In this document: piece after piece, positions 1-6,337 of the stretch
How positions within the stretch are numbered: the first letter of the stretch is position 1
How the letters are laid out: the number at the start of each line of letters is the position of its first letter
Program-made: the position numbers and the translations under genes
Notes under the pieces: model-generated
Told to the model about the DNA's origin: nothing
Database searches by the model: none
Seen by the model: the letters and a program-made list of their open reading frames with translations, nothing else
Source: an uncultured Lachnospiraceae bacterium
GTDB lineage: Bacteria > Bacillota > Clostridia > Lachnospirales > Lachnospiraceae
Assembly (NCBI GenBank): GCA_934351765.1
Contig: CAKRJM010000019.1
Coordinates: 1 to 17,962 of the forward strand
Length of the DNA stretch: 17,962 nt
Direction of reading: 5' to 3'

Positions 1-324
1 CTGGCCGTCCTTTATGGCCGCCATGACATTGTAAAGCTGTCCGTCCCGCAGCCAGGGAAGTCCGACAAACACCAGAAGATCCAGATCTTTTCCCATATCT
101 GCCAGCTCCGCCAGCTCCCGCTTCGCTGCATCCAGAAGCGGATCCTGCAGAAAAAGGTCGCTGCAGGTATATCCGGTCAGACAAAGCTCCGGAAATACCA
201 GAACCTTTACTCCTCCGGCAGCCGCCTCCCGGCAAAGCTCCTCCATCTGCATTCGGTTATAGGCCGGATCTGCCACGCGGATCCGGGGCGTGGCAGCTGC
301 CACGCGGATAAATCCCTGATTCAT
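1..324 (-). CDS. nadE: Glutamine-dependent NAD+ synthetase, N-terminal part (runs off the window)
   Basis: Only the first 108 codons are present; the gene continues beyond base 1. The start is ATG at 324, with GGGAG eight bases upstream. The visible protein is the start of a nitrilase-fold glutaminase domain: a beta strand (FIRVAAATPRIRVAD), the segment VFPELCLTGYTCSDLF whose Glu after FP matches the nitrilase catalytic Glu, and GLPWLRDGQLYNV, a pattern typical of the bacterial two-domain NadE. In that family the glutaminase domain supplies ammonia to a C-terminal ATP-dependent synthetase, which amidates nicotinic acid adenine dinucleotide (NaAD) to NAD+. The synthetase domain is outside the window, so a stand-alone carbon-nitrogen hydrolase is not strictly excluded. 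It follows the lar/AAA/VWA genes but has its own promoter. Its expected substrate, NaAD, is also the substrate of LarB encoded 2.8 kb upstream. Confidence 0.85.
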   Translation of the reverse strand, partial: MNQGFIRVAAATPRIRVADPAYNRMQMEELCREAAAGGVKVLVFPELCLTGYTCSDLFLQDPLLDAAKRELAELADMGKDLDLLVFVGLPWLRDGQLYNVMAAIKDGQ

Positions 325-354
325 GTTTTGTTCTCCCTTCCACTGCCTCTGTCC

Positions 355-383
355 ATTATAGAATAACCGGCGGTAAAAAGCAA
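355..383 (-). promoter_or_regulatory. Sigma-A-type promoter for nadE
   Basis: Read on the minus strand, TTGCTT (378-383) is separated by exactly 17 bases from TATAAT (355-360). The predicted transcript starts about 25 bases before the nadE ATG. No GC-rich hairpin with a T-run separates the upstream VWA gene from this promoter, so read-through from the upstream operon is also possible. Confidence 0.65.
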
Positions 384-390
384 TTATATC

Positions 391-2151
391 CTACGGATCC
401 AGATCCACCTGCCGTTTCAGATACCTTCCGACCACATTGGAAAAATTTTCGATCTCCCGGATATAGGCAAAATCCCGTCCAAAGATCTTTTTTTCTGCAT
501 CCAGATCCTCTTCCCGTCCCGCAAATACGCCAAGAACGGATATCCCTAAATTTCGGGCACGCCGCACCTCTGATGCCGTGTCACGAACCGCATACTCACC
601 GCCGTAAGGCTTTGGATTTTTGCTGCCGGGCCGATTGATAACCATATCATTGGGACGCCCGTCACTCAGTACGATCAGAATCCGGTTTTCCTCCTGTCTG
701 GAGAGCAGCCCGTCCGCTGCCGCACGGATTGCCAGCCCGTCCCGGTTGTTCGACGATGTAGAATACTCCAGAATGTTGTCATCCGCCGACTTGTCATCCT
801 CGTAGTCACGAAACCGGTGCATCACCGTATAATCCCAGAAGGTACAAAAGCTCATGACCCGGTGAAAAATCCCTGCCTCGCTGAGCGCACAGCTGATCAG
901 ATATCCCTGAAATGCGATCCGCGGCGAACGCACCTGCTGGGAGCCGCTGGCGTCCATGAGCACATCCACAACGAACTCTGAAGATGCGCGCTGAAACTGT
1001 CTGGAAAACAGCCGTCTGTCCTCACAGCGTCCCACCCTCCACAGAAGCGCCGGAACCACCTGTCCGTGATCGTCCCGACGGTATTCCGGCTCACTGCGTT
1101 TCTGAAGCGCCCGCTTTAAAATCTGGGAAAGCTCCAGAATATGCTTTTTTGCCAGATTGGCATGCTGGCGCAGATATCGGCGGTTTTCCTCCGCCTGCCG
1201 CTTCGCATACTGATACTGATAATTATTCTTTACCGGATTCCGTAAAATTCCCTCCGTATAATAAAGACTGCAGTCCACATGTGCGCCACGGCAAAGCTTC
1301 TGATCCGTCCGCGCCTGCTCCAGTGGTGTCAGATAGGATTTTCCGAAGTTCAGTTCCACATAGGAATAGACCTTTTTCAGATCCTCCTCCGAAACCTTCA
1401 CCACCCTGGTCACTGCCGGCATTTCCTCTTTCGGCTCCTCGTCCTCTCCAGTCTGAAGTATCCTCTGCGACACTCTCCGCATATACTCCTCAAAGCTTTC
1501 TTCCACCGCAAGATCCTTCAGAAAATCCTTCCAGCCAAACTCTGCCAGTTCCTCCGGTGTTACCGAAAGAACCTCCTCCAGGTCTCCCTGTCTTCTTTCA
1601 AAGGTCTGATCGAAGAGCTGATTATACAGATGATCCACTGCCCGGATAATGTCCATGGTTGTCCTGGCATACTCCAGTCCATGAAGCTCCTCTGCCGCTT
1701 CTGTAAGCTTTTTTGTTGTCGTATAGCCCGGCTCCAATGCCTGCTTCATAACGGTATATTTAACACGTCCTGCCATAGACTCGCTGAAAGCCCGAAAATC
1801 CCCCAGCTCAATGACATCATGAAATGCACGCAGGCGCAGATCCGCCACGCCGCTTCGCTCTGCTTCCGCCCGTTTATGAACCGCCATATCCACCGCCGTC
1901 TGTGCCAGAGTCATTAACGGCCCTGCCTCTGCTCCCAGGAACTGTTTTTTTACCACATAAAGGGCGAGGGCATTTTTGTCAAAATATTTGGCAAACGCCC
2001 CCTGCTTCACTGCATCATACAGAGAAATATATTTGGACCGTTCAAAGGAATCCATATCCAGCTTTGTGTCCAGACTGTAATTCCCGCTTACGGTCCACAT
2101 CAGATTCCGAACCCGGTTTTCCGCCTCCAGCTTCCAGGTTTCCTCTGTCAT
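391..2151 (-). CDS. VWA-domain protein of CobT/NorD type, partner of the adjacent MoxR ATPase
   Basis: The protein has 586 residues if started at the ATG at 2151, eight bases after GGAGG; a GTG one codon earlier is possible. The N-terminal ~390 residues are mainly charged helical sequence without a family I can name. The C-terminal third is a von Willebrand factor A domain. DASGS near residues 400-404 fits the metal-binding MIDAS pattern DxSxS, NNRDGLAIR resembles the second loop in the CobT/NorD group, and LSDGRPND near 495 supplies the last acidic position. There is no signal peptide or membrane segment, so it should be cytoplasmic. It lies 15 bp after a MoxR-type ATPase gene. Such pairs (NorQ/NorD, CbbQ/CbbO, CoxD/CoxE) remodel or activate metalloenzymes, with the VWA protein usually contacting the client. 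The link to Ni-pincer cofactor enzymes here is inference from gene order. It is unrelated in sequence layout to the other VWA protein at 9106-10449. Confidence 0.8.
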   Translation of the reverse strand: MTEETWKLEAENRVRNLMWTVSGNYSLDTKLDMDSFERSKYISLYDAVKQGAFAKYFDKNALALYVVKKQFLGAEAGPLMTLAQTAVDMAVHKRAEAERSGVADLRLRAFHDVIELGDFRAFSESMAGRVKYTVMKQALEPGYTTTKKLTEAAEELHGLEYARTTMDIIRAVDHLYNQLFDQTFERRQGDLEEVLSVTPEELAEFGWKDFLKDLAVEESFEEYMRRVSQRILQTGEDEEPKEEMPAVTRVVKVSEEDLKKVYSYVELNFGKSYLTPLEQARTDQKLCRGAHVDCSLYYTEGILRNPVKNNYQYQYAKRQAEENRRYLRQHANLAKKHILELSQILKRALQKRSEPEYRRDDHGQVVPALLWRVGRCEDRRLFSRQFQRASSEFVVDVLMDASGSQQVRSPRIAFQGYLISCALSEAGIFHRVMSFCTFWDYTVMHRFRDYEDDKSADDNILEYSTSSNNRDGLAIRAAADGLLSRQEENRILIVLSDGRPNDMVINRPGSKNPKPYGGEYAVRDTASEVRRARNLGISVLGVFAGREEDLDAEKKIFGRDFAYIREIENFSNVVGRYLKRQVDLDP

Positions 2152-2169
2152 CACTGCTTCCTCCGTCTT

Positions 2170-3087
2170 TTATGAATCAAACACATCAGCTGCAGTCCAG
2201 CTCTCCGGTATCCGTGTCATGACCACATCGCTGATGATCTCCTTTTCAAAACTGTCAAAGGTCTTGTTGGTGATTCCCATACGGACCGCCAGATATGGTG
2301 CAAGGCCGCTTCTCACGATTCGCACCGCTGCCAGGAGCCCGCGCAGATCCAGTGCCCTGGTTGTGATCTCGCCATTGGCAGCCTTGATCTGAAGATCCAG
2401 GAACAAACCGGCCAGCTGCTCCATGGCCTTTTTGTTTCCGTCCGGAAAGGTTGTCTGTAAAATTTTCATCAGCATTGCCTCGTCCACCGGAGACATATCG
2501 ATCACCAGGAACCGGGACACCAGAGCCTCATTCAGCTCCTTTGTTCCGGCATAGCCGTAGTTCATGGTTCCGATAAACCGTGCAGCCGGGTGGAGCGTAA
2601 TTTTCTCATACCCGGGAATGTCAATGATACGGCGATGATCCAGTGTTGCATGAAGTACTGAAACAGCATCGTTTTTCGCCATATTGATCTCATCCAGAAT
2701 GCCGAAACCGCCATACTGCGCACACTGAGTTACAGGTCCGCGCCGCAGAGTCACTTCGTTATTCTGAAAGGTATCCGTTCCGATGAGGGAGCTGCTGTCG
2801 GTATTCACATGAAAGGAAATATTATAGACCGGACGTCCGAATAATACCGCCAGATTCTCCGCCAGAACATTTTTCCCCGTGGCCTTGGAACCGCTTAGTA
2901 ACAGGTTTTCCCCCTGTAATAACGCAGCAATCGCCTGCTCTAAAACTTCTTTTCCGTAAAAGGGAATCACGGGCTTCGCCATGCGGCTTTTCTGGCTTTC
3001 ATCCACTGAAAATCTGTCCCGAAAAACGGACAGTTCGTGAATCAGTCCCTCATCCACGCCCTGTTCTCTTAATGCCTCTTCTGTCAC
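2170..3087 (-). CDS. MoxR-type AAA+ ATPase with an Asn-variant Walker A
   Basis: A 305-residue AAA+ protein resembling the MoxR/NorQ/CobS group. Visible motifs are Walker A GSKATGKN at 66-73, Walker B GILDEIN at 129-135 with D132/E133, sensor-1 Asn in GTMNYGY (about N176), and the arginine finger in LVSRF (about R192). The last Walker A position is Asn where nearly all P-loops have Ser or Thr, the Mg-coordinating residue; the rest of the ATPase looks intact. The start codon is GTG at 3087 and overlaps the larB stop as GTGA. Its ribosome binding site (GGAGGAG) lies inside the last codons of larB, which indicates translational coupling. It is followed 15 bp later by a VWA gene, the usual partner. 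The likely role is an ATP-driven remodeller acting with that VWA protein. The coupling to larB suggests a job in making or delivering the Ni-pincer cofactor, but no sequence feature proves this. Confidence 0.85.
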   Translation of the reverse strand: MTEEALREQGVDEGLIHELSVFRDRFSVDESQKSRMAKPVIPFYGKEVLEQAIAALLQGENLLLSGSKATGKNVLAENLAVLFGRPVYNISFHVNTDSSSLIGTDTFQNNEVTLRRGPVTQCAQYGGFGILDEINMAKNDAVSVLHATLDHRRIIDIPGYEKITLHPAARFIGTMNYGYAGTKELNEALVSRFLVIDMSPVDEAMLMKILQTTFPDGNKKAMEQLAGLFLDLQIKAANGEITTRALDLRGLLAAVRIVRSGLAPYLAVRMGITNKTFDSFEKEIISDVVMTRIPESWTAADVFDS

Positions 3088-3842
3088 TCCTTTTCTCCTC
3101 CTGCCAAAATCAGCCGGTTAATCTGTGCGCCCAGATATCCGGCTCCGAATCCATTATCAATATTGACCACTGCCATGCCCTCCGCACAGGAATTAAGCAT
3201 TCCGAGAAGGGGCGCCAGCCCGTCAAAGCCGGCTCCGTAGCCGACGGATGTCGGAACTGCGATCACCGGCTTATCCACCAGTCCGGTGATGACACCGCCG
3301 AGTGCTCCCTCCATACCGGCTACAGCCACGATGCAGTTTGCCTTCCGGATCTCCTCAATTCTGGAAAACAGCCGGTGGATCCCGGCCACTCCCACATCAA
3401 AGACCCGAAGCACCCGGCTTCCGTGAAACTCTGCGGTCTGTGCTGCCTCCTCCGCAAAGGGAATATCCGCCGTACCGCCGGTACAGACCGCCACCAGCCC
3501 CTGCTGCTCTGCCGGCTTCGGCTCATATTTTAAAATCCGGGAGCTCTCATCATAATACACCTCCGGAACCGCGCGGAACACCGCCTCATACTGCTCCTTC
3601 GTGGCTCTCGTTCCCATGACATTCACACCTCTGTCCCGAAAGGTTTCATAGATATGAACCAGATGGGATAGCTCCTTCCCCTGGCAGAAAATAACCTCGC
3701 CGGTTCCGCGGCGTCTGCTTCTGTGGAAATCGATCTTGGCACAGCCGATATCCTTATACTCCTGTCCGCCCAGCATGATCTCTGCTTCTTCCATGGGCAG
3801 TGTCCCGTTTTTTACCTGTTCCAGTATCTCGCGTACTTCCAT
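3084..3842 (-). CDS. larB: LarB, NaAD carboxylase/hydrolase of Ni-pincer cofactor synthesis
   Basis: A 252-residue protein, the usual LarB length. The N-terminal half is LarB-specific (VREILEQVKNGTLPMEEAE, then RRRGTGEVIFCQGK). The C-terminal half from about residue 113 is a PurE-like fold with VCTGGTADIPFAEEAA, VAGMEGALGGVITGLVDKPV and VPTSVGYGAG. Cys219 in MLNSCAEG corresponds in context to the catalytic cysteine of Lactobacillus plantarum LarB (Cys221), which forms a transient adduct with the pyridinium ring. The known reaction carboxylates C5 of the pyridinium of NaAD and hydrolyses the phosphoanhydride, releasing AMP and giving P2CMN, the substrate of LarE. The ATG at 3842 has an AGGAGG site. 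The 89-bp gap after larE holds two small inverted repeats. The 3' end overlaps the AAA+ gene by four bases. Confidence 0.95.
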   Translation of the reverse strand: MEVREILEQVKNGTLPMEEAEIMLGGQEYKDIGCAKIDFHRSRRRGTGEVIFCQGKELSHLVHIYETFRDRGVNVMGTRATKEQYEAVFRAVPEVYYDESSRILKYEPKPAEQQGLVAVCTGGTADIPFAEEAAQTAEFHGSRVLRVFDVGVAGIHRLFSRIEEIRKANCIVAVAGMEGALGGVITGLVDKPVIAVPTSVGYGAGFDGLAPLLGMLNSCAEGMAVVNIDNGFGAGYLGAQINRLILAGGEKE

Positions 3843-3878
3843 GATACCTCCTGTCTGCCTGTTCTTTTTCCTGCCTTT

Positions 3879-3918
3879 CAGACTCTGGTCTGCTTCCCAT
3901 CTTTCCGAAGCAACTTCG
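3879..3918 (-). other. Two short inverted repeats in the larE-larB gap
   Basis: CAGAC-TCTG-GTCTG lies at 3879-3892 and CGAAG-CAA-CTTCG at 3906-3918. Both would form small hairpins in the mRNA just after larE and upstream of the larB ribosome binding site. Neither is followed by a T-run, so they are not convincing terminators. They could affect mRNA stability or larB translation, or mean nothing. Confidence 0.35.
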
Positions 3919-3931
3919 AGAAATTGTCCCT

Positions 3932-4768
3932 TTAATCTACCAGATCCATACTTCCCGAACGGAAGCCCTCCAGATCCAGCGTCACATAGACAAACCCCAG
4001 CTCCTTTAACCGGTTTACAATATCCTCCCGCATATTTACAAACACCGGAATCTGAGATTTTTCCACCTCGATCCGGGTGACAGGATCATAAAAGCGGATC
4101 CGCACCGAGCGAAAGCCCATGCTCTTTAAGTAAGCTTCCCCGGCCGCGATCTTTTCCAGTACCGGTGTCTCCAGCCTTGCTCCATAAGGCAGTCTGGTTG
4201 CCAGACAGGAATTAGACGGCTTCGATGCCACAGAAATGTCATATTTCTCCGCCAGAGCCCGCACCTGCGCCTTGGAAATTCCAAGAGTCTTTAAGGGGCT
4301 CATGACCCCCAGCTCCTCCAGCGCCTTCAGGCCCGGACGGTACGCCTTGATATCATCCGCATTTGTCCCATCCATGACCAGGCCGCACCCATGAGCATTC
4401 GCAAAGGCCTTGAGATTGGAAAACAGAAAATGCTTGCAGTGATAGCAGCGATCCTTAGGATTGTTCAGAATCGCCGGATTGTCCAGCTCATTGACATGGA
4501 TCACCGCAAAATCCGCGCCGCACTCCAATGCCAGTTTTCTTGCCTCCGCTTCCTCTCCCTTCGCATGAAGAAACGTATCAAACATGACACCGTAAACCGT
4601 TCCGCCAAATCGTTTCTGCTGTCTGCTTGCCACAGTCAGAAGAAGCGTGCTGTCCACGCCGCCGGAAAAGGCAATACAAACACCCTGTTTCACCGCGTCT
4701 CCTACACATTCTTCCAAATCCTGTTTTTTTCTGCGAAGTTCCTCTTTATTCTGTCCGTGTTCTTCCAT
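3932..4768 (-). CDS. larE: LarE, ATP-dependent sulfur transferase of Ni-pincer cofactor synthesis (three-cysteine form)
   Basis: A 278-residue protein of normal LarE length. The PP-loop ATP pyrophosphatase motif SGGVDS is at 35-40, and the LarE-typical stretches VMDGTNADD (131-139) and RPGLKALEELGVMSPL (144-159) follow. LarE adenylates the carboxylates of P2CMN and converts them to thiocarboxylates, giving P2TMN. In L. plantarum the sulfur comes from a sacrificial active-site cysteine (Cys176); here the equivalent appears to be Cys188 in SNSCLATRLPYG. Two further cysteines form a CxxC in DRCYHCK (Cys108, Cys111). From memory of the family, LarE proteins with three active-site cysteines can carry a [4Fe-4S] cluster and use an extra sulfur instead of being consumed. 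The pattern here fits that class, but I cannot align it. The gene starts with ATG at 4768 behind AAAGGG, 15 bp after larC. Confidence 0.94.
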   Translation of the reverse strand: MEEHGQNKEELRRKKQDLEECVGDAVKQGVCIAFSGGVDSTLLLTVASRQQKRFGGTVYGVMFDTFLHAKGEEAEARKLALECGADFAVIHVNELDNPAILNNPKDRCYHCKHFLFSNLKAFANAHGCGLVMDGTNADDIKAYRPGLKALEELGVMSPLKTLGISKAQVRALAEKYDISVASKPSNSCLATRLPYGARLETPVLEKIAAGEAYLKSMGFRSVRIRFYDPVTRIEVEKSQIPVFVNMREDIVNRLKELGFVYVTLDLEGFRSGSMDLVD

Positions 4769-4783
4769 ACTTATCCCTTTCGG

Positions 4784-6262
4784 TTATCTTGCCTGAAGTT
4801 CTTCTGCCTGTCTCTGGATTCTTGCATAAGCCTCCTGGAAGGAAATTCCAGCCTTCCCGGCATACTTCGTCACATCCTCATATTCCGGATAACAAAAGCT
4901 CCGCTCTCCCCTTGTCACGATCTTGACCTGCGCCGTTCCGGCGTCCGTTTCCACTGTCAGGATCTGACGCGGCAGAACCGTCCGCTCCACCGGATAACGG
5001 CGGATTCCAATGGTCGTTGTATGAAGGAACAGCAGCTCCTCCAGCTCCTCCCGCTTCGCTTCGGTACAGATCACCTTGACGAGATAAGCCGGACGGTTTT
5101 TCTTCATAAAGGCCGGCAGATAGCACACATCTCTGGCCCCTGCCGCCAGAAGCTGTTCCATCACAAATCCAAGTGCCTCTCCGGTGGTATCATCCACGTT
5201 CGTCTCCAGTGTCCAGAGCGTCTCATCTTTTTCCGCAGTTTTTTCTTCGTTTCCGGACGCTTCTCTTCCCGGAGCTTTCATCCTTGTTTCAATTAAGCTT
5301 GCCCGCAGCAGATTGGCACGCGGAAAGTCCTTTTTTCCGGCACCCATGCCGGTCTTTACGATCCGGTACACCTCCGGAAGTGTCTCCTGCGTCCGGATTC
5401 CTGCCGCAATGGCAGCTCCTGTGGGGGTTACCATCTCCCCCCGGTTTCCGGTCTGCCGCAGATATAAGCCGTATGCCTCCGCAATGGCCGTCACCGCCGG
5501 AACCGGAACCGGAAGGATCCCATGCTGGCAATGTACATGACCGCTGCCCTCATAAAGCTCCGAAATGACTGCCTCCTTAATTCCGAGATCATCGAGGCAG
5601 ATCGACACCGCCGCAATATCCACAATGGAATCCACCGCGCCCACCTCATGGAAATGGACCTGATCGATGGGCTTTCCGTGAACCTTCGCCTCTGCCTGCG
5701 CCACAATACCGAAGATCCTGAGCGCCGTTTTTTTCGCATCAGCTGTCATGGCCGACTGCTCAATGATCCCCGTAATATCTGCCAGATTCCGATGTGTGTG
5801 AGGGTGTGCATGATGCTCGTGGCCGTGGCCATGCTCGTGATCTTCGTGGTCATGGTCATGCTCGTGGCCGTGATTGTGCTCTTCATGGTCATGGGTTCCG
5901 TGGCCGTGGTCATGCTCGTGATCTTCGTGGTCATGAGCCTCGTGATCGTGGCCATGCTCGTATTCTTCGTGGTCATGCCCTTGATCTTCATGGGTGTGAC
6001 AAGGCACGTATTCCTCATGACTATGCACAGGATCTCCCTCCAGGTCATCATGACTTCCACCGTCCTCCGGTCCATCCAGGATCACCTCAAAGCTGCATGC
6101 CTCAATGCCGCATTTTACCCGGCGGCCGATCTCGATGCGGTATCCGTCCACATCGAGACTTTCAAGACCTGCCAGCAGTTTTTCCCGGCTGGCTCCCAGA
6201 TCCAGGAGTGCCGCCACCATCATATCTCCGCTGATGCCGGAGTAACATTCCAGATAAAGCAT
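4784..6262 (-). CDS. larC: LarC, nickel insertase with long His-rich insert, single uninterrupted ORF
   Basis: A 492-residue protein starting MLYLECYSGISGDMMVAALLD at an ATG (6262) with GAGG nine bases upstream. Family-typical segments are the N-terminal CYSGISGDM, VHFHEVGAVDSIVDI (after the His-rich region), MVTPTGAAI and TLETNVDDTTGE in the C-terminal half. LarC inserts Ni(II) into the pincer ligand P2TMN in a CTP-dependent cyclometallation, producing the mature NPN cofactor. Residues 71-157 contain 33 histidines mixed with Asp/Glu/Gly, a likely nickel-binding or storage segment between the two halves. In L. plantarum larC is split into larC1/larC2 and joined by programmed frameshifting; here one frame runs from start to stop, so no frameshift is needed. 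It is the first lar gene of the run, 75 bp after the DUF362 gene. Confidence 0.95.
   Translation of the reverse strand: MLYLECYSGISGDMMVAALLDLGASREKLLAGLESLDVDGYRIEIGRRVKCGIEACSFEVILDGPEDGGSHDDLEGDPVHSHEEYVPCHTHEDQGHDHEEYEHGHDHEAHDHEDHEHDHGHGTHDHEEHNHGHEHDHDHEDHEHGHGHEHHAHPHTHRNLADITGIIEQSAMTADAKKTALRIFGIVAQAEAKVHGKPIDQVHFHEVGAVDSIVDIAAVSICLDDLGIKEAVISELYEGSGHVHCQHGILPVPVPAVTAIAEAYGLYLRQTGNRGEMVTPTGAAIAAGIRTQETLPEVYRIVKTGMGAGKKDFPRANLLRASLIETRMKAPGREASGNEEKTAEKDETLWTLETNVDDTTGEALGFVMEQLLAAGARDVCYLPAFMKKNRPAYLVKVICTEAKREELEELLFLHTTTIGIRRYPVERTVLPRQILTVETDAGTAQVKIVTRGERSFCYPEYEDVTKYAGKAGISFQEAYARIQRQAEELQAR
5793..6053 (-). repeat. Degenerate internal repeats encoding the His-rich segment of LarC
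   Basis: The DNA for LarC residues 71-157 consists of imperfect copies of short units encoding HDHE, HGHE and EDHEHDHGHG-like runs. The longest similar pair lies near 5825-5854 and 5906-5935 (plus-strand reading), nearly identical over about 30 bases. The pattern suggests growth by slippage or unequal recombination, so the length may vary between strains. The reading frame stays open throughout. Confidence 0.7.
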
Positions 6263-6270
6263 GTGTTCTA

Positions 6271-6324
6271 CCTCAATTTTTCCGTCTCAATCTTCCTGTC
6301 CTAAATTTCCTGCCCTAATTTTCC
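6271..6324 (-). repeat. Four imperfect ~14-bp tandem repeats in the DUF362-larC gap
   Basis: In the 75-bp gap upstream of larC the minus strand carries successive units of the form GGAAAATTAGGGCA, GGAAATTTAGGACA, GGAAGATTGAGAC and GGAAAAATTGAGG. The spacing of 11 to 14 bases and the shared GGAAAATTGAG-like core are visible by eye. The last unit supplies the GAGG used as the larC ribosome binding site. The array could be a protein-binding site or simple slippage product; no -35/-10 pair is convincing beside it. Confidence 0.45.
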
Positions 6325-6337
6325 GCTTCCACCATAC

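Noticed and set aside
984..1917. Overlapping plus-strand frames of 212 and 221 residues within the VWA gene
   Set aside because: Their composition is Pro/Ser/Arg-rich without motifs or ribosome binding sites, and the minus-strand frame holds a clear VWA domain.
391..3087. Magnesium- or cobalt-chelatase subunits (ChlI/ChlD or CobS/CobT) as a firm assignment
   Set aside because: The domain layout is similar, but no large chelatase subunit (ChlH/CobN) and no tetrapyrrole gene is present; the generic MoxR/VWA description is safer.
5800..6010. Repeated short units resembling a small CRISPR or tandem-repeat array
   Set aside because: The units are imperfect, lack distinct spacers, and lie inside the open larC frame as His/Asp/Glu codons.
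4784..6262. Programmed frameshift in larC, as in L. plantarum larC1/larC2
   Set aside because: The frame is continuous for 492 codons with both halves present, so no frameshift is needed.
5522..6304. A 260-residue open frame on the plus strand with a long Met/Val-rich hydrophobic middle, looking like a membrane protein
   Set aside because: It is the antisense of larC. The many His codons (CAT/CAC) read as ATG/GTG on the other strand, which creates the false hydrophobic stretch.
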